A DNA stretch of 36,397 nucleotides from Chitinophagaceae bacterium (GTDB taxonomy: Bacteria > Bacteroidota > Bacteroidia > Chitinophagales > Chitinophagaceae): the NCBI GenBank assembly GCA_013140985.1, contig JABFRU010000036.1, positions 1 to 36,397 of the forward strand, written 5' to 3'. Positions 15,843-24,291 of the stretch are shown here, in pieces. Each line of letters opens with the position of its first letter. Position 1 is the stretch's first letter. A program made the position numbers and the translations under genes. The notes under the pieces are model-generated. The model ran no database searches. It saw only the letters and a program-made list of their open reading frames with translations, and was not told the DNA's origin.

Positions 15843-16565
15843 TTAAAATTTTCTTACAGGAGCACTGCTGCTGCTGCTTGATGACGAAGATGATGATGAG
15901 CTTGAGCTACTGCTGCTGTTATTAGTTCCGGACGAACTATTTGAACTGTTGTTTGAAGAACTGGAATTACTGGGTTTAAAAATATCCCTTAATACTCTAC
16001 CGGCATTGCTGTTATTATTATTGGTGGAGCTGTTGCTGCTTGTTCTTGGCCCGTTATAAGTATTCGGGCTGTTGCTATACCCGTTATTGCCGTTATACTT
16101 TGTACCTGAATAAGACCTGGTTGGTGAAGTATTATTGCCATAGCTGTTCAGGTTAAATAGCCGGGGCTTTGTATAAGTATAACTGCCCGTCTTGGGATTA
16201 CCGTAGCTGTAATTGGTGTGGCAGCAACAATAAGGGTTATAATAATAGTTCCATGAGTTGTATGGATTGTTATAGGAGCCATAGTAATAATTATAAAGAA
16301 GGCTGTACCTGTCATTATAATACCAATCATCAAAAGATGACCAGCGGCTCCGGTTCCTTATTTTCATTCGCAGGTAGCGGTCATCATAATATTCTTCACT
16401 ATTGTATTTATCATCTTGTTTTTCTGATTGCACATATTCTTCATCCTGTTGCGGACGGGAAGGAGAATAATAAACATCATCGGGTGTTTGACCGGTTTTG
16501 TAAGAAGTGCTGCAACTGGTTAGAATGGCTGCAAAAACTGCCAGGAGTAGAATTGTTTTTTTCAT
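15843..16565 (-). CDS. Low-complexity Tyr/Asn/Ser-rich lipoprotein
   Basis: A 240-residue protein. The lipoprotein signal is MKKTILLLAVFAAILTSC, with Cys18 as the lipid anchor. The first part is acidic and Tyr-rich (PDDVYYSPSRPQQDEEYVQS), then RWSSFDDWYYNDRYSLLYNY with an unusual PYCCCHTNYSY segment near residues 110-120. The last third is Asn/Ser-rich and ends with a run of about 20 serines before APVRKF. The Ser tract is encoded by mixed Ser codons, mostly AGC/TCA triplets. The composition suggests an extended, surface-exposed or adhesive protein, but no family was recognised. No partner genes are obvious; a terminator follows, and a divergent proS lies upstream. Confidence 0.8.
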   Translation of the reverse strand: MKKTILLLAVFAAILTSCSTSYKTGQTPDDVYYSPSRPQQDEEYVQSEKQDDKYNSEEYYDDRYLRMKIRNRSRWSSFDDWYYNDRYSLLYNYYYGSYNNPYNSWNYYYNPYCCCHTNYSYGNPKTGSYTYTKPRLFNLNSYGNNTSPTRSYSGTKYNGNNGYSNSPNTYNGPRTSSNSSTNNNNSNAGRVLRDIFKPSNSSSSNNSSNSSSGTNNSSSSSSSSSSSSSSSSSSAPVRKF

Positions 16566-16674
16566 GGCAAATGGTTTGACTGGTTAAAAATGAGTTTACT
16601 TATTTTTGTGCCCCGTTACCGGGATCGAAGTTACACAATCGTTTGCGTACATGGAGCAAATATTTATTCATTTC

Positions 16675-16707
16675 TTGGAATTATTGTCATGTGTTGTGTT
16701 AATTTAA
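16675..16707 (+). promoter_or_regulatory. Possible promoter for proS
   Basis: TTGG (16675-16678) and TAATTTAA (16700-16707) are separated by 21 bases, the spacing known for Bacteroidota primary promoters (-33 TTTG, -7 TAnnTTTG). Both boxes are imperfect. They lie in the 180-base divergent region between the lipoprotein gene and proS. Confidence 0.3.
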
Positions 16708-16745
16708 TCTAAAAGGTCGGGAACGAATAAAATCAAAAACCCAAT

Positions 16746-18224
16746 ATGAGTAAGGAAATAACATCGAGGGCAGCGGACTATTCGCAGTGGTATAATGACC
16801 TTGTTATAAAAGGGGAACTCGCTGATTATTCGGCTGTTCGGGGTTGTATGGTCATCAAGCCTTACGGCTATGCTTTATGGGAAAATATGCAGGCTGCGCT
16901 GGACAAAATGTTCAAGGATACCGGGCATGTGAATGCTTATTTCCCATTGTTTGTTCCCAAAAGTTTGTTTGAGGCCGAGGAAAAAAATGCGGAGGGCTTC
17001 GCAAAGGAATGTGCGATAGTCACTCACTATCGTCTGAAAACCGATCCTTCCAATAAAGGAAAACTAATGGTTGATCCCGAAGCCAAACTGGAAGAAGAGT
17101 TGATCATCCGCCCAACCAGTGAAGCTATCATCTGGAATACGTATAAAGGATGGATACAATCTTACAGGGATCTTCCATTGCTCATCAACCAATGGGCTAA
17201 TGTGGTAAGATGGGAAATGCGGACAAGATTATTTCTTCGTACCGCAGAATTTTTATGGCAGGAAGGTCATACGGCCCATGCAACAAAAGAAGAAGCCATT
17301 GTTGAAGCAGAAAAAATGTTGAATGTATATGCCGATTTTGTAGAGAACTGGATGGCAGTACCGGTGATCAAAGGAATAAAATCTCCTAATGAAAGATTTG
17401 CCGGCGCTGAAGAAACTTATTGTATCGAAGCAATGATGCAGGATGGAAAAGCATTGCAGGCGGGTACTTCGCATTTTCTTGGACAAAATTTTGCCAAAGC
17501 ATTTGATGTAAAATTTTTAAGCAAGGAAAATCAACTCGAACATGTATGGGCCACCAGTTGGGGAGTGAGTACAAGACTGGTGGGTGCATTAGTCATGGCG
17601 CATAGCGATGACCAGGGATTGATATTGCCTCCGAGGATCGCTCCGGTACAGGTTGTCATTGTACCTATCTATAAAGGTGATGAGCAAAAGGCACAGATTG
17701 ATGCGAAGGTAAAAGAGGTATCTGCCCAGCTAAAGGATCTTGGTATAAGAATAAAATATGATGACAATGATAATGCAAGACCGGGATGGAAGTTTGCAGA
17801 ATATGAAATGAAAGGAGTGCCGGTAAGATTGGCTATCGGGGCTAGAGATCTTGAAAAAAATGTAGTGGAAGTGGCCCGCCGTGATACCAAAGAAAAAAGA
17901 GTGATAGACCTTACTGGTATTGCCGATTATATCAATGCACTACTTTTGGAGATTCAGAATAACATGTTCGCCAAAGCAAAAAATTATATGGATGAACATA
18001 TAACTCCGGCCAATAGCTGGGATGAGTTTGAAAGATTGCTTGACGAAAAAGGTGGGTTCATTTCTGCTCATTGGGATGGCACCCCGGAAACAGAAGAGGC
18101 GATCAAAGAAAAAACCAAAGCAACTATTCGTTGCATTCAGCTTAATAATACACAGGAGAACGGGAAATGTATTTTGACTGGTAAGCCTTCAACACAACGG
18201 GTATTGTTTGCGAGAGCTTATTAA
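16746..18224 (+). CDS. proS: Proline--tRNA ligase, archaeal/eukaryotic-like type
   Basis: A 492-residue class II aminoacyl-tRNA synthetase that charges tRNA-Pro. There is no inserted editing (INS) domain between motifs 2 and 3, and a C-terminal extension follows the anticodon domain, which is the ProS type 3 layout common in Bacteroidota. Motif 1 is around [19 protein letters not shown]. Motif 2 is [20 protein letters not shown] (about 140-160) with [14 protein letters not shown], and motif 3 is [19 protein letters not shown]. The anticodon-binding domain begins at about residue 305 ([15 protein letters not shown]). The ATG at 16746 starts [20 protein letters not shown], the standard family N-terminus. 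It is cytoplasmic and essential. Confidence 0.97.
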   Translation: MSKEITSRAADYSQWYNDLVIKGELADYSAVRGCMVIKPYGYALWENMQAALDKMFKDTGHVNAYFPLFVPKSLFEAEEKNAEGFAKECAIVTHYRLKTDPSNKGKLMVDPEAKLEEELIIRPTSEAIIWNTYKGWIQSYRDLPLLINQWANVVRWEMRTRLFLRTAEFLWQEGHTAHATKEEAIVEAEKMLNVYADFVENWMAVPVIKGIKSPNERFAGAEETYCIEAMMQDGKALQAGTSHFLGQNFAKAFDVKFLSKENQLEHVWATSWGVSTRLVGALVMAHSDDQGLILPPRIAPVQVVIVPIYKGDEQKAQIDAKVKEVSAQLKDLGIRIKYDDNDNARPGWKFAEYEMKGVPVRLAIGARDLEKNVVEVARRDTKEKRVIDLTGIADYINALLLEIQNNMFAKAKNYMDEHITPANSWDEFERLLDEKGGFISAHWDGTPETEEAIKEKTKATIRCIQLNNTQENGKCILTGKPSTQRVLFARAY

Positions 18225-18288
18225 GGTTAAAAAATTTGAGGGATATTAAAAGACAGCTATATTTATTGTAATTAAAATCAATCAGACA

Positions 18289-18750
18289 ATGGACCAATTT
18301 CAAAACACCAACCCAAACCCAACTTCATCATTGTTCCAGATGAACCTTGATGCTCAAAACAGTTATAATCTCAGAAGTTCAGCATCATGGGCCAAAGTAT
18401 TAGGTGTAGTTGGTATCCTCACCGGCGCTATACTTATTATTATGATGGGTATCACCCTTAGTCGTATAGAGGAAGTAGATCGTTACAGCCGTTACGATCG
18501 CAATACGATCCAGGAAATATTTGCAGCCAAAACAGGCCTATGGATAATGATCATTAGTGGTATTATTTTCATTATTGGAGGAGTTTTTTCTTTCAATTTT
18601 GGTAATAGGATAAATGCGGCACTAAAGTCAAATGACCAGGACGGATTAAATGCAGGATTTGCAGCACTCCGCAATTATTTTGCATTAAGGGGTATAACAC
18701 TGATCATTGTTCTGATATTATTCCTGATAGGGCTGGCTAATATGGTATAA
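18289..18750 (+). CDS. DUF5362 family membrane protein
   Basis: A 153-residue protein. The N-terminus is Asn/Pro/Ser-rich and cytoplasmic (MDQFQNTNPNPTSSLFQMNL), followed by transmembrane helices at about 35-57 (AKVLGVVGILTGAILIIMMG), 84-106 (WIMIISGIIFIIGGVFSF) and 133-152 (GITLIIVLILFLIGLANMV). The stretch around NRINAALKSNDQDGLNAGFA between helices is characteristic of this Bacteroidota family of unknown function. The start is ATG at 18289, 64 bases after proS; a terminator follows that is shared with the convergent RDD gene. Confidence 0.8.
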   Translation: MDQFQNTNPNPTSSLFQMNLDAQNSYNLRSSASWAKVLGVVGILTGAILIIMMGITLSRIEEVDRYSRYDRNTIQEIFAAKTGLWIMIISGIIFIIGGVFSFNFGNRINAALKSNDQDGLNAGFAALRNYFALRGITLIIVLILFLIGLANMV

Positions 18751-18777
18751 AAACGAATAAGATTGAATATAGCCGCA

Positions 18778-18808
18778 ACAGCCCTGCTGAAACAGGGGTG
18801 TTCTTTTT
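18778..18808 (+). terminator. Terminator after the DUF5362 gene
   Basis: ACAGCCCTG (18778-18786) pairs with CAGGGGTGT (18793-18801) with one internal mismatch and loop CTGAAA, followed by TTCTTTTT. It overlaps the stop codon of the convergent RDD gene. Confidence 0.75.
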
Positions 18809-19622
18809 ATCGTATAGAAAGGAAGTTATAATCTTTCAAAAGCACATCCAGGAAATCAAATGGATCTAAATTTGACTCAATCCTTAAATGTGTTTTGATC
18901 TTTGTGCTGGCCGCTTCGGCCATATTAAAATCTCCTTTTCTCCGGGCTGTTTCCAAAATACTTTTAATAGCATTAATATCCTTATCGCTTAGCTGCATGA
19001 TCTGCGGAAATGAGGGAACATAATTATCAGCCACTTCCCTGAAAACGGTTTCTTCAATATTCCCTTTTGTGTTGATACGGATCAGGATGGTTTTAGCAAG
19101 CAGATCGCCAATGCGCTGCCCTTTTTTGGAAGAAACAACCAATACAATATCAGTAATTAAAAAACCAAGAGCTGCTATTACCATAAAGGTTGTTTCAAAG
19201 TCACGGCCCAGGTTTGGATCCCTTAAAATGGTATAAAGCAGTATAGCGATCCAGAGGTCTGAAACTCTCAATAACCAGCGGATCAGGAACTGGCTGATGC
19301 TGGGCCGGCCACCGATCTCATTCACCACACGGATACCCATAATTTTTTTTCCAATGCTTTGCCCGTTCATGGTGATCTCCTGTACAACATGATAAAGCAT
19401 AATGGGAAGGATAAGCAGCAACACAACTGCTCCCAGGTTATATTCAGCATCAATACTGTACCTGGTGTTCTTTATAATGCTTTTCAATATTTCCTCTGCA
19501 ATACGCAGGTAAAAGTATTGGATCACTATATCTATCAGCAGGGAAACAAGCCGCCGGTAGAATTCAGGGATCTCGAATTCCACGTCAATATTGAAGTTGG
19601 TAGGTACTTTTATTACCGCCAT
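18807..19622 (-). CDS. RDD family membrane protein
   Basis: A 271-residue inner-membrane protein. The RDD domain covers about residues 15-185: EFYRRLVSLLIDIVIQYFYL (the conserved Arg/Asp-containing first helix), a second helix AVVLLLILPIMLYHV, the signature NGQSIGKKIMGIRVV, further helices near 110-130 and 145-165, and GQRIGDLLAKTILI at the end. A soluble helical tail (about 190-271) follows. RDD proteins are suspected transporters or ion exchangers. It is divergent from the SpoIIM-led operon with 114 bases between start codons. This RDD/SpoIIM/DUF4129/DUF4350/MoxR/DUF58 arrangement is a recurring Bacteroidota gene cluster, so the protein is likely to work with it. Confidence 0.9.
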   Translation of the reverse strand: MAVIKVPTNFNIDVEFEIPEFYRRLVSLLIDIVIQYFYLRIAEEILKSIIKNTRYSIDAEYNLGAVVLLLILPIMLYHVVQEITMNGQSIGKKIMGIRVVNEIGGRPSISQFLIRWLLRVSDLWIAILLYTILRDPNLGRDFETTFMVIAALGFLITDIVLVVSSKKGQRIGDLLAKTILIRINTKGNIEETVFREVADNYVPSFPQIMQLSDKDINAIKSILETARRKGDFNMAEAASTKIKTHLRIESNLDPFDFLDVLLKDYNFLSIR

Positions 19623-19736
19623 TTATCTCCATTTTGTTCAGGGGAACAAATTAGTATTTTTTTTGAGGAACTAAATTTTATCGCTGCACTAATATCTTTT
19701 TAAAATGCAGTATTTTACAACCCTAAAACGCTTTTA

Positions 19737-20708
19737 TTGAGAGAGGCACTCTTTATAAAAAAGAATAAGGACCGTTGGTTAAAGATACAGCAGGAGCCCT
19801 CGCAGGACCCGGATGAAATGGCGGCTGATTTTACCCAACTGGTAAATGATCTTGCCTATGCAAAAACTTTTTATCCTTCAGGAAAAGTTACCGGCTTTAT
19901 CAACTCACAGGCATCAAAAATATATCTTGACATTTATAAGAACAGGAAAGAAGAATCAAACAGGCTGGTTACGTTCTGGAAATACGATCTGCCGCTTACC
20001 ATCCGCAAGCATTATAAAGTAATGTTATTCTCGCTGGCACTTTTTCTTCTTTTTGCTTCTATTGGTTTCTTCCTGGCGAAAAAAGATGAAAGCCTTCTTG
20101 TCAGCATGATGCCCGCCGGATATGATATTGAAACGACAAAAGAAAATATTAGAGAGGGCAACCCGTTTGAGGTGTATGAGCATGGGAATGTTTTTCTGAG
20201 CTGGCTTCATTTGATGATCCATAATATCCGGGTATCTTTTATCATGTTTGTATCAGGGATTTTTTGCGGAATTCCCAGTATGTTCATGGCTGCAAAAAAT
20301 GCTGTTATGCTTGGCGGGTTCGATCAGTTATTTGCAAGCCGTGGATTTGGAGTTGATTTCTGGTTGGTCGTTTTTGTGCATGGTACTTTAGAGATAACGG
20401 CATTGATATTAGCATCGGGAGCCGGTCTTATATTAGGAAAAAGTTTTCTTTTTCCCGGAACAATTAAAAGGATGGATGCATTCAAGCAGGGAGCAAAGGA
20501 TGGTGTAAAGATCATGATCGGTTTGATGCCGGTGTTTGCACTGGCAGCTTTTTTCGAAGGATTCATTACCCGTTTGTATAATAATATTTCCTGGTTCACC
20601 ACTTTTATTTTTGGATTATCGGTCGTCTTTGTCGCCTGGTATTTTATTATTTATCCCATCCGGTTAGGTAAAAAATTCAAAGCACAGTTAAACGAGGAGG
20701 AAGTATAG
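19737..20708 (+). CDS. Stage II sporulation protein M (SpoIIM) family membrane protein
   Basis: A 323-residue membrane protein. It starts with TTG at 19737, because MREALFIKKNKDRWL is the standard N-terminus of the family and no ATG is available near it. A cytoplasmic helical region (1-95) is followed by about five to six transmembrane segments, for example LFSLALFLLFASIGFFL (near 100), a segment at 160-185 (NIRVSFIMFVSGIFCGIPSM), 210-235 (GTLEITALILASGAGLILG), and a last pair near 260-310. The HGTLEI motif is typical. In non-sporulating Bacteroidota it accompanies MoxR/DUF58 genes, with a suggested role in membrane-associated complex assembly. It is the first gene of a five-gene operon, 2 bases from the next gene. 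Confidence 0.88.
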   Translation: MREALFIKKNKDRWLKIQQEPSQDPDEMAADFTQLVNDLAYAKTFYPSGKVTGFINSQASKIYLDIYKNRKEESNRLVTFWKYDLPLTIRKHYKVMLFSLALFLLFASIGFFLAKKDESLLVSMMPAGYDIETTKENIREGNPFEVYEHGNVFLSWLHLMIHNIRVSFIMFVSGIFCGIPSMFMAAKNAVMLGGFDQLFASRGFGVDFWLVVFVHGTLEITALILASGAGLILGKSFLFPGTIKRMDAFKQGAKDGVKIMIGLMPVFALAAFFEGFITRLYNNISWFTTFIFGLSVVFVAWYFIIYPIRLGKKFKAQLNEEEV

Positions 20709-20710
20709 GT

Positions 20711-21538
20711 TTGAAACAGTATAAAAAAGATATTTTCTGTTTTTTGAAGGGCCACGGAAATTTGTTCCTGTTATTTTTTTTCCTGCCTTTGACAGGGCTG
20801 TCGCAAAATGACAGGGATTCAATAGGGCGAACTATTATAGAAGAGCAAGCTCCCGATGTAGTCGTTGAAGATGATTCATATGATGATTATGATGATGACG
20901 GGAACAGGCAGTATTTTACATATTGGTGGGAGGTCGAAGACAGCTTTATCGTTCAACAACGAAAAATACCGGGTGATCATATAAAGAAAATGCAGGAGGA
21001 TGATGATTTTTGGTATGCCAACAGTGAGATCAAAAAAAAAGATGAAAAAAACGGAGCAGGGTATAAACCGCTTGGGCAACAAAAATGGTTTCAAACGCTG
21101 CTTTGGATAGTAATTGTTGGAGGTTTCGCTGCTTTTATTGCGCTATACCTGTCAGGAAGCAATGTAGGCTTATTCAGAAGAAGAACAGAGACAGTAGCTT
21201 CCGAATCTGAGACAGATGAAATACCCCAGGATATTTTTGCCATTAATTATCAAAAGGAGATCGACAAAGCTGCGGCTACTGGCAATTACAGGCTGGCCAT
21301 CCGGTTGATGTTTCTCCGTTTGCTAAAACAAATGACAGAACGGAATATCATTCAATACAAACATGATAAGACCAACTTTGATTATTTAATGCAGCTGCAA
21401 CCAACCAGCTATTACAATAGTTTTTTCCGGGTGACCCGCAATTATGAATACAGCTGGTATGGAAAATTTCCGGTAAGTGAAGAAACATATAAAACGATCA
21501 GGAACGATTTTGCACAATTTGACCGCCAATTTCGTTAA
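20711..21538 (+). CDS. DUF4129 domain-containing membrane protein
   Basis: A 275-residue protein with TTG start (20711), two bases after the SpoIIM stop. It begins with a hydrophobic export segment (about 18-32, NLFLLFFFLPLTGLSQ). A very acidic stretch (SYDDYDDDGNRQ) and a second transmembrane helix near 132-153 (TLLWIVIVGGFAAFIALYL) follow. The cytoplasmic C-terminal part (about 185-275), IDKAAATGNYRLAIRLMFLR and YEYSWYGKFPVSEETYKTI, is the DUF4129 domain. The family is found with MoxR and DUF58 genes and protein-glutaminase or transglutaminase-like genes. Its job is unknown. No alternative ATG precedes the export segment. Confidence 0.85.
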   Translation: MKQYKKDIFCFLKGHGNLFLLFFFLPLTGLSQNDRDSIGRTIIEEQAPDVVVEDDSYDDYDDDGNRQYFTYWWEVEDSFIVQQRKIPGDHIKKMQEDDDFWYANSEIKKKDEKNGAGYKPLGQQKWFQTLLWIVIVGGFAAFIALYLSGSNVGLFRRRTETVASESETDEIPQDIFAINYQKEIDKAAATGNYRLAIRLMFLRLLKQMTERNIIQYKHDKTNFDYLMQLQPTSYYNSFFRVTRNYEYSWYGKFPVSEETYKTIRNDFAQFDRQFR

Positions 21539-21541
21539 GAC

Positions 21542-22795
21542 TTGAATAAATACATACCATATGTCATAGGAATATTGCTGGCAGGGGCGCTGGTGATTCT
21601 TTTTTTTACAGCAGAGAGTAAAAAGAAATGGCGCTTCAATGAAAACGTAACACTGAAGCGGCAGGATAAAATACCCTATGGCACCTGGGCTGCTTACGAG
21701 AATCTGCAGTATATATTTCCCAACGCCGCTATTCATACTAATAAATATGAGCCGGGCTACTGGGATTCTATTTCGATTAACAATTCAAAACAGGCGTTGA
21801 TCATTGTTTGCCCAAGCTTCAGGGCCGATAGCTATGAAATGCAAAAGATGATCCGTTTTGCAGAAAATGGGAATGATGTTTTTATCAGCACCCGTTATAT
21901 CTCAGCTGCTGCAGACAAGATATTGCAATGCAACAGCAGTGCTTACGATCTTTCTTATATCACCATTGAGAACCTGGCCGATTCAATGAAAATAAAATTA
22001 GAAGGGCCACCATTTGCACAGCCGCTTGTTTATACGTATCCAGGCAAAACCTTCAACACTTTTTTTGCCAGTATAGATTCAAATACTACAGAAGTGCTGG
22101 GGCAAGATGAGTACAGGCATGCAAATTTTATTCATTTAAGGGCTGGCAAGGGAAATTTTTATGTACACACAGAGCCGCTTGCATTCACCAACTATTTTAT
22201 CTTACATAAGAACAATAAAGAATATTATGAAAAAGCATTGTCGGTCATTAACCCGGATGTAACCAGGGTGGTATGGGATGAATACTACCTGGATAAAAAA
22301 GAACAGTTTGAAATGCCGGAGTATAAGGATAAAAAAAAGGGATGGTTCCGTACTCTGTTGAATTTGAAAAATGATAATGATCAGAAATCTTTTGGGGTTG
22401 CCTTCTGGTTGCTGATCCTTCTTTTGCTTTTATATGTATTATTGGGGATGCGGCGTAAGCAAAGACATATCCCCGTCATTGCAAAACCAAGAAACGATTC
22501 ACTCGACTTTGTAAAAACGATCGGGCGCTTGTATTATGACCGCGGCGATCATAAAAACCTGTGTAAGAAAATGGCAGCTTATTTCCTTGAGCATGTCAGA
22601 AATAAGTATAAATTACCTACCGGCACACTCGATGATAGTTTTATCAGCCAGCTTAGATTCAAAACAGGAGCACCGGAATCAGAATTGCGGGGCATTGTTT
22701 CATTTATCAAATATCTTGAAGATGAACCTATCATTAACAGCGGGTCATTGACCGATTTTCACAAGCAACTTGAATCTTTTTATAAAAAAGCATAA
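21542..22795 (+). CDS. DUF4350 domain-containing membrane protein
   Basis: A 417-residue protein with TTG start at 21542, three bases after the DUF4129 gene. An N-terminal transmembrane helix (about 3-22, IPYVIGILLAGALVILFFT) is followed by a large extracytoplasmic part whose DUF4350 region (about 75-130) reads ALIIVCPSFRADSYEMQKMI and GNDVFISTRYIS, then VVWDEYYLDKK. A second transmembrane helix at about 282-300 (FWLLILLLLLYVLLGM) is followed by a cytoplasmic helical tail. DUF4350 domains resemble glutamine-amidotransferase-like folds without catalytic residues. It is part of the MoxR operon, 11 bases ahead of moxR. Confidence 0.85.
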   Translation: MNKYIPYVIGILLAGALVILFFTAESKKKWRFNENVTLKRQDKIPYGTWAAYENLQYIFPNAAIHTNKYEPGYWDSISINNSKQALIIVCPSFRADSYEMQKMIRFAENGNDVFISTRYISAAADKILQCNSSAYDLSYITIENLADSMKIKLEGPPFAQPLVYTYPGKTFNTFFASIDSNTTEVLGQDEYRHANFIHLRAGKGNFYVHTEPLAFTNYFILHKNNKEYYEKALSVINPDVTRVVWDEYYLDKKEQFEMPEYKDKKKGWFRTLLNLKNDNDQKSFGVAFWLLILLLLLYVLLGMRRKQRHIPVIAKPRNDSLDFVKTIGRLYYDRGDHKNLCKKMAAYFLEHVRNKYKLPTGTLDDSFISQLRFKTGAPESELRGIVSFIKYLEDEPIINSGSLTDFHKQLESFYKKA

Positions 22796-22806
22796 ACAGA
22801 TATACA

Positions 22807-23784
22807 ATGGAAGAACAAATTTTTCAACAACGCACCGACTTGTCAGCTTTAAATGAGGCCGTCATGTCTATCAGGAATGAGATCAAAAAGATCATTGTGG
22901 GGCAGGATGAGATGGTAAAGCTTATCATTACTGCTTTGCTGGCAGATGGTCATGTGTTGATAGAAGGCGTACCCGGTGTTGCAAAGACTTTGACCGCAAA
23001 GCTAGTGGCGAAAAGTGTAAATGCAGGTTTCTCCCGCATACAATTTACTCCCGATCTGATGCCATCTGATGTACTGGGTACACCAGTATTCAATCCAAAG
23101 GAGGCCATTTTTGAATTCAAGAAAGGTCCTGTTTTCAGCAATATTGTATTAGTGGATGAGATCAACAGGGCCCCTGCAAAAACACAGTCTGCATTGCTGG
23201 AAGTGATGGAAGAAAGACAGGCAACAGTGGATGGAAGAACATACCCTATGTCTGCTCCTTTCATGGTGCTGGCTACTCAAAACCCGGTGGAGCAGGAGGG
23301 AACCTATCGGTTGCCCGAAGCACAACTGGATCGTTTTCTTTTTAAAATAGTTGTTCCTTATCCCAGCGAGACGGAGGAAGGAACAATTCTCAGCCAATTC
23401 CATAACATGGGCAATACAGTTCCGTTGGATATGATAAAGCCGGCTTTGCAGGCACAACAGATCATTGCATTGCGGCAGCAGATCAAAACACAAATAATAG
23501 AAGAAAGACTGTTACATTTTATCGCCAAACTCATTCATCAAACAAGAAATCACAAGTCCATTTACCTGGGTGCATCACCAAGGGCATCACTGGCAGTAAT
23601 GAATGCATCAAAAGCATTGGCTGCCATGCAGGGAAGAGATTTTGTTACGCCGGAAGATATCCTGGGGGTAGTGCCATCTGTACTTCGTCACCGTATCATT
23701 CTTTCTCCCGATAAAGAGATGGAAGGTGTGACCGAGGATGATGTGATAAAACAAATAATACAAAGTATGGATGTGCCGAGGTAA
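22807..23784 (+). CDS. MoxR family AAA+ ATPase
   Basis: A 325-residue cytoplasmic ATPase. Walker A GVPGVAKT lies at 54-61, Walker B VLVDEI near 114-119 in NIVLVDEINRAPAKTQSALL, and the family signature ATQNPVEQEGTYRLPEAQLD in the middle. A C-terminal lid includes ASPRASLAVMNASKALAAMQ and VLRHRIILS. MoxR proteins act as chaperone-like ATPases that mature or insert partner proteins, often with von Willebrand A proteins. DUF58 proteins, encoded just after here, are vWA-related. ATG at 22807 is the only ATG start in the five-gene operon. A four-helix-bundle insertion separates it from the DUF58 gene by 507 bases. Confidence 0.95.
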   Translation: MEEQIFQQRTDLSALNEAVMSIRNEIKKIIVGQDEMVKLIITALLADGHVLIEGVPGVAKTLTAKLVAKSVNAGFSRIQFTPDLMPSDVLGTPVFNPKEAIFEFKKGPVFSNIVLVDEINRAPAKTQSALLEVMEERQATVDGRTYPMSAPFMVLATQNPVEQEGTYRLPEAQLDRFLFKIVVPYPSETEEGTILSQFHNMGNTVPLDMIKPALQAQQIIALRQQIKTQIIEERLLHFIAKLIHQTRNHKSIYLGASPRASLAVMNASKALAAMQGRDFVTPEDILGVVPSVLRHRIILSPDKEMEGVTEDDVIKQIIQSMDVPR

Positions 23785-24280
23785 GCAAGAAATAAATATT
23801 CAATAATCAATTTTTAATAATCAACGCTCAAGTATAAAACCAGCAATCTTTTAAATATGGCAACTAGAGTGTATGATCTTGAAGAAAGACTTATTGAATT
23901 TGGGACAAGAATTGTTGATGTGGTTGAATCATTGCCTAATAAAAGAGCTGGTAATTATATTGCCGGGCATTTGATCCGTTGTGGACTGGCACCGCCATTG
24001 CTTTATGGAGAGGCACAGGCATCAGAATCTTCTGATGATTTTATTCACAAGATGAAAGTTGTCCTTAAAGAATTAAAAGAGGCCAGGGTTTGTTTGAAAT
24101 TGATCATTCGCAAAGAGATGATAAAGCCTGTTAAGCGGCTTGACAGCGTAAATAATGAATGCGACAGCTAATAAAAATAATAGCTGCCAGCATCGAAACA
24201 GCTAAGAAGAATAAAAGGAAGCCTGGTGCTTGACTTGTTTATTGATTTATTGGGTATTGAATATTGAATATTTTCTAAAA
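23785..24280. mobile_element. Inverted-repeat-bounded cassette carrying a four-helix-bundle gene
   Basis: The spacer between moxR and its usual partner DUF58 holds an AT-rich imperfect inverted repeat around a small gene. The core arms 23794-23811 (AAATATTCAATAATCAAT) and 24256-24273 (complement, one mismatch) are extended inward by matches such as AATAATCAA/AATAAATCAA, TCAAG and CCAG up to about 23850 and back to 24212. No target-site duplication was found. No transposase is present, so mobility is inferred from position (interrupting a conserved gene pair) and from the inverted-repeat architecture. Confidence 0.55.
23857..24171 (+). CDS. Four-helix-bundle protein, S23 / 23S rRNA intervening-sequence protein family
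   Basis: A 104-residue helical protein. Motifs of the family (TIGR02436-type) are the N-terminal helix YDLEERLIEFGTRIVDVVES, SLPNKRAGNYIAGHLIRCGL with the basic turn, the EAQASESSDDFIHKMKVVLK segment and ELKEARVCLKLIIR. The founder proteins are encoded inside intervening sequences of 23S rRNA genes, where they lie in hairpin extensions. The diversity-generating retroelement protein Avd has the same fold and binds nucleic acid. Here the gene is inside an inverted repeat between moxR and DUF58. The start is ATG at 23857. Its function is unknown. Confidence 0.85.
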   Translation: MATRVYDLEERLIEFGTRIVDVVESLPNKRAGNYIAGHLIRCGLAPPLLYGEAQASESSDDFIHKMKVVLKELKEARVCLKLIIRKEMIKPVKRLDSVNNECDS

Positions 24281-24291
24281 CCTATAACAGA

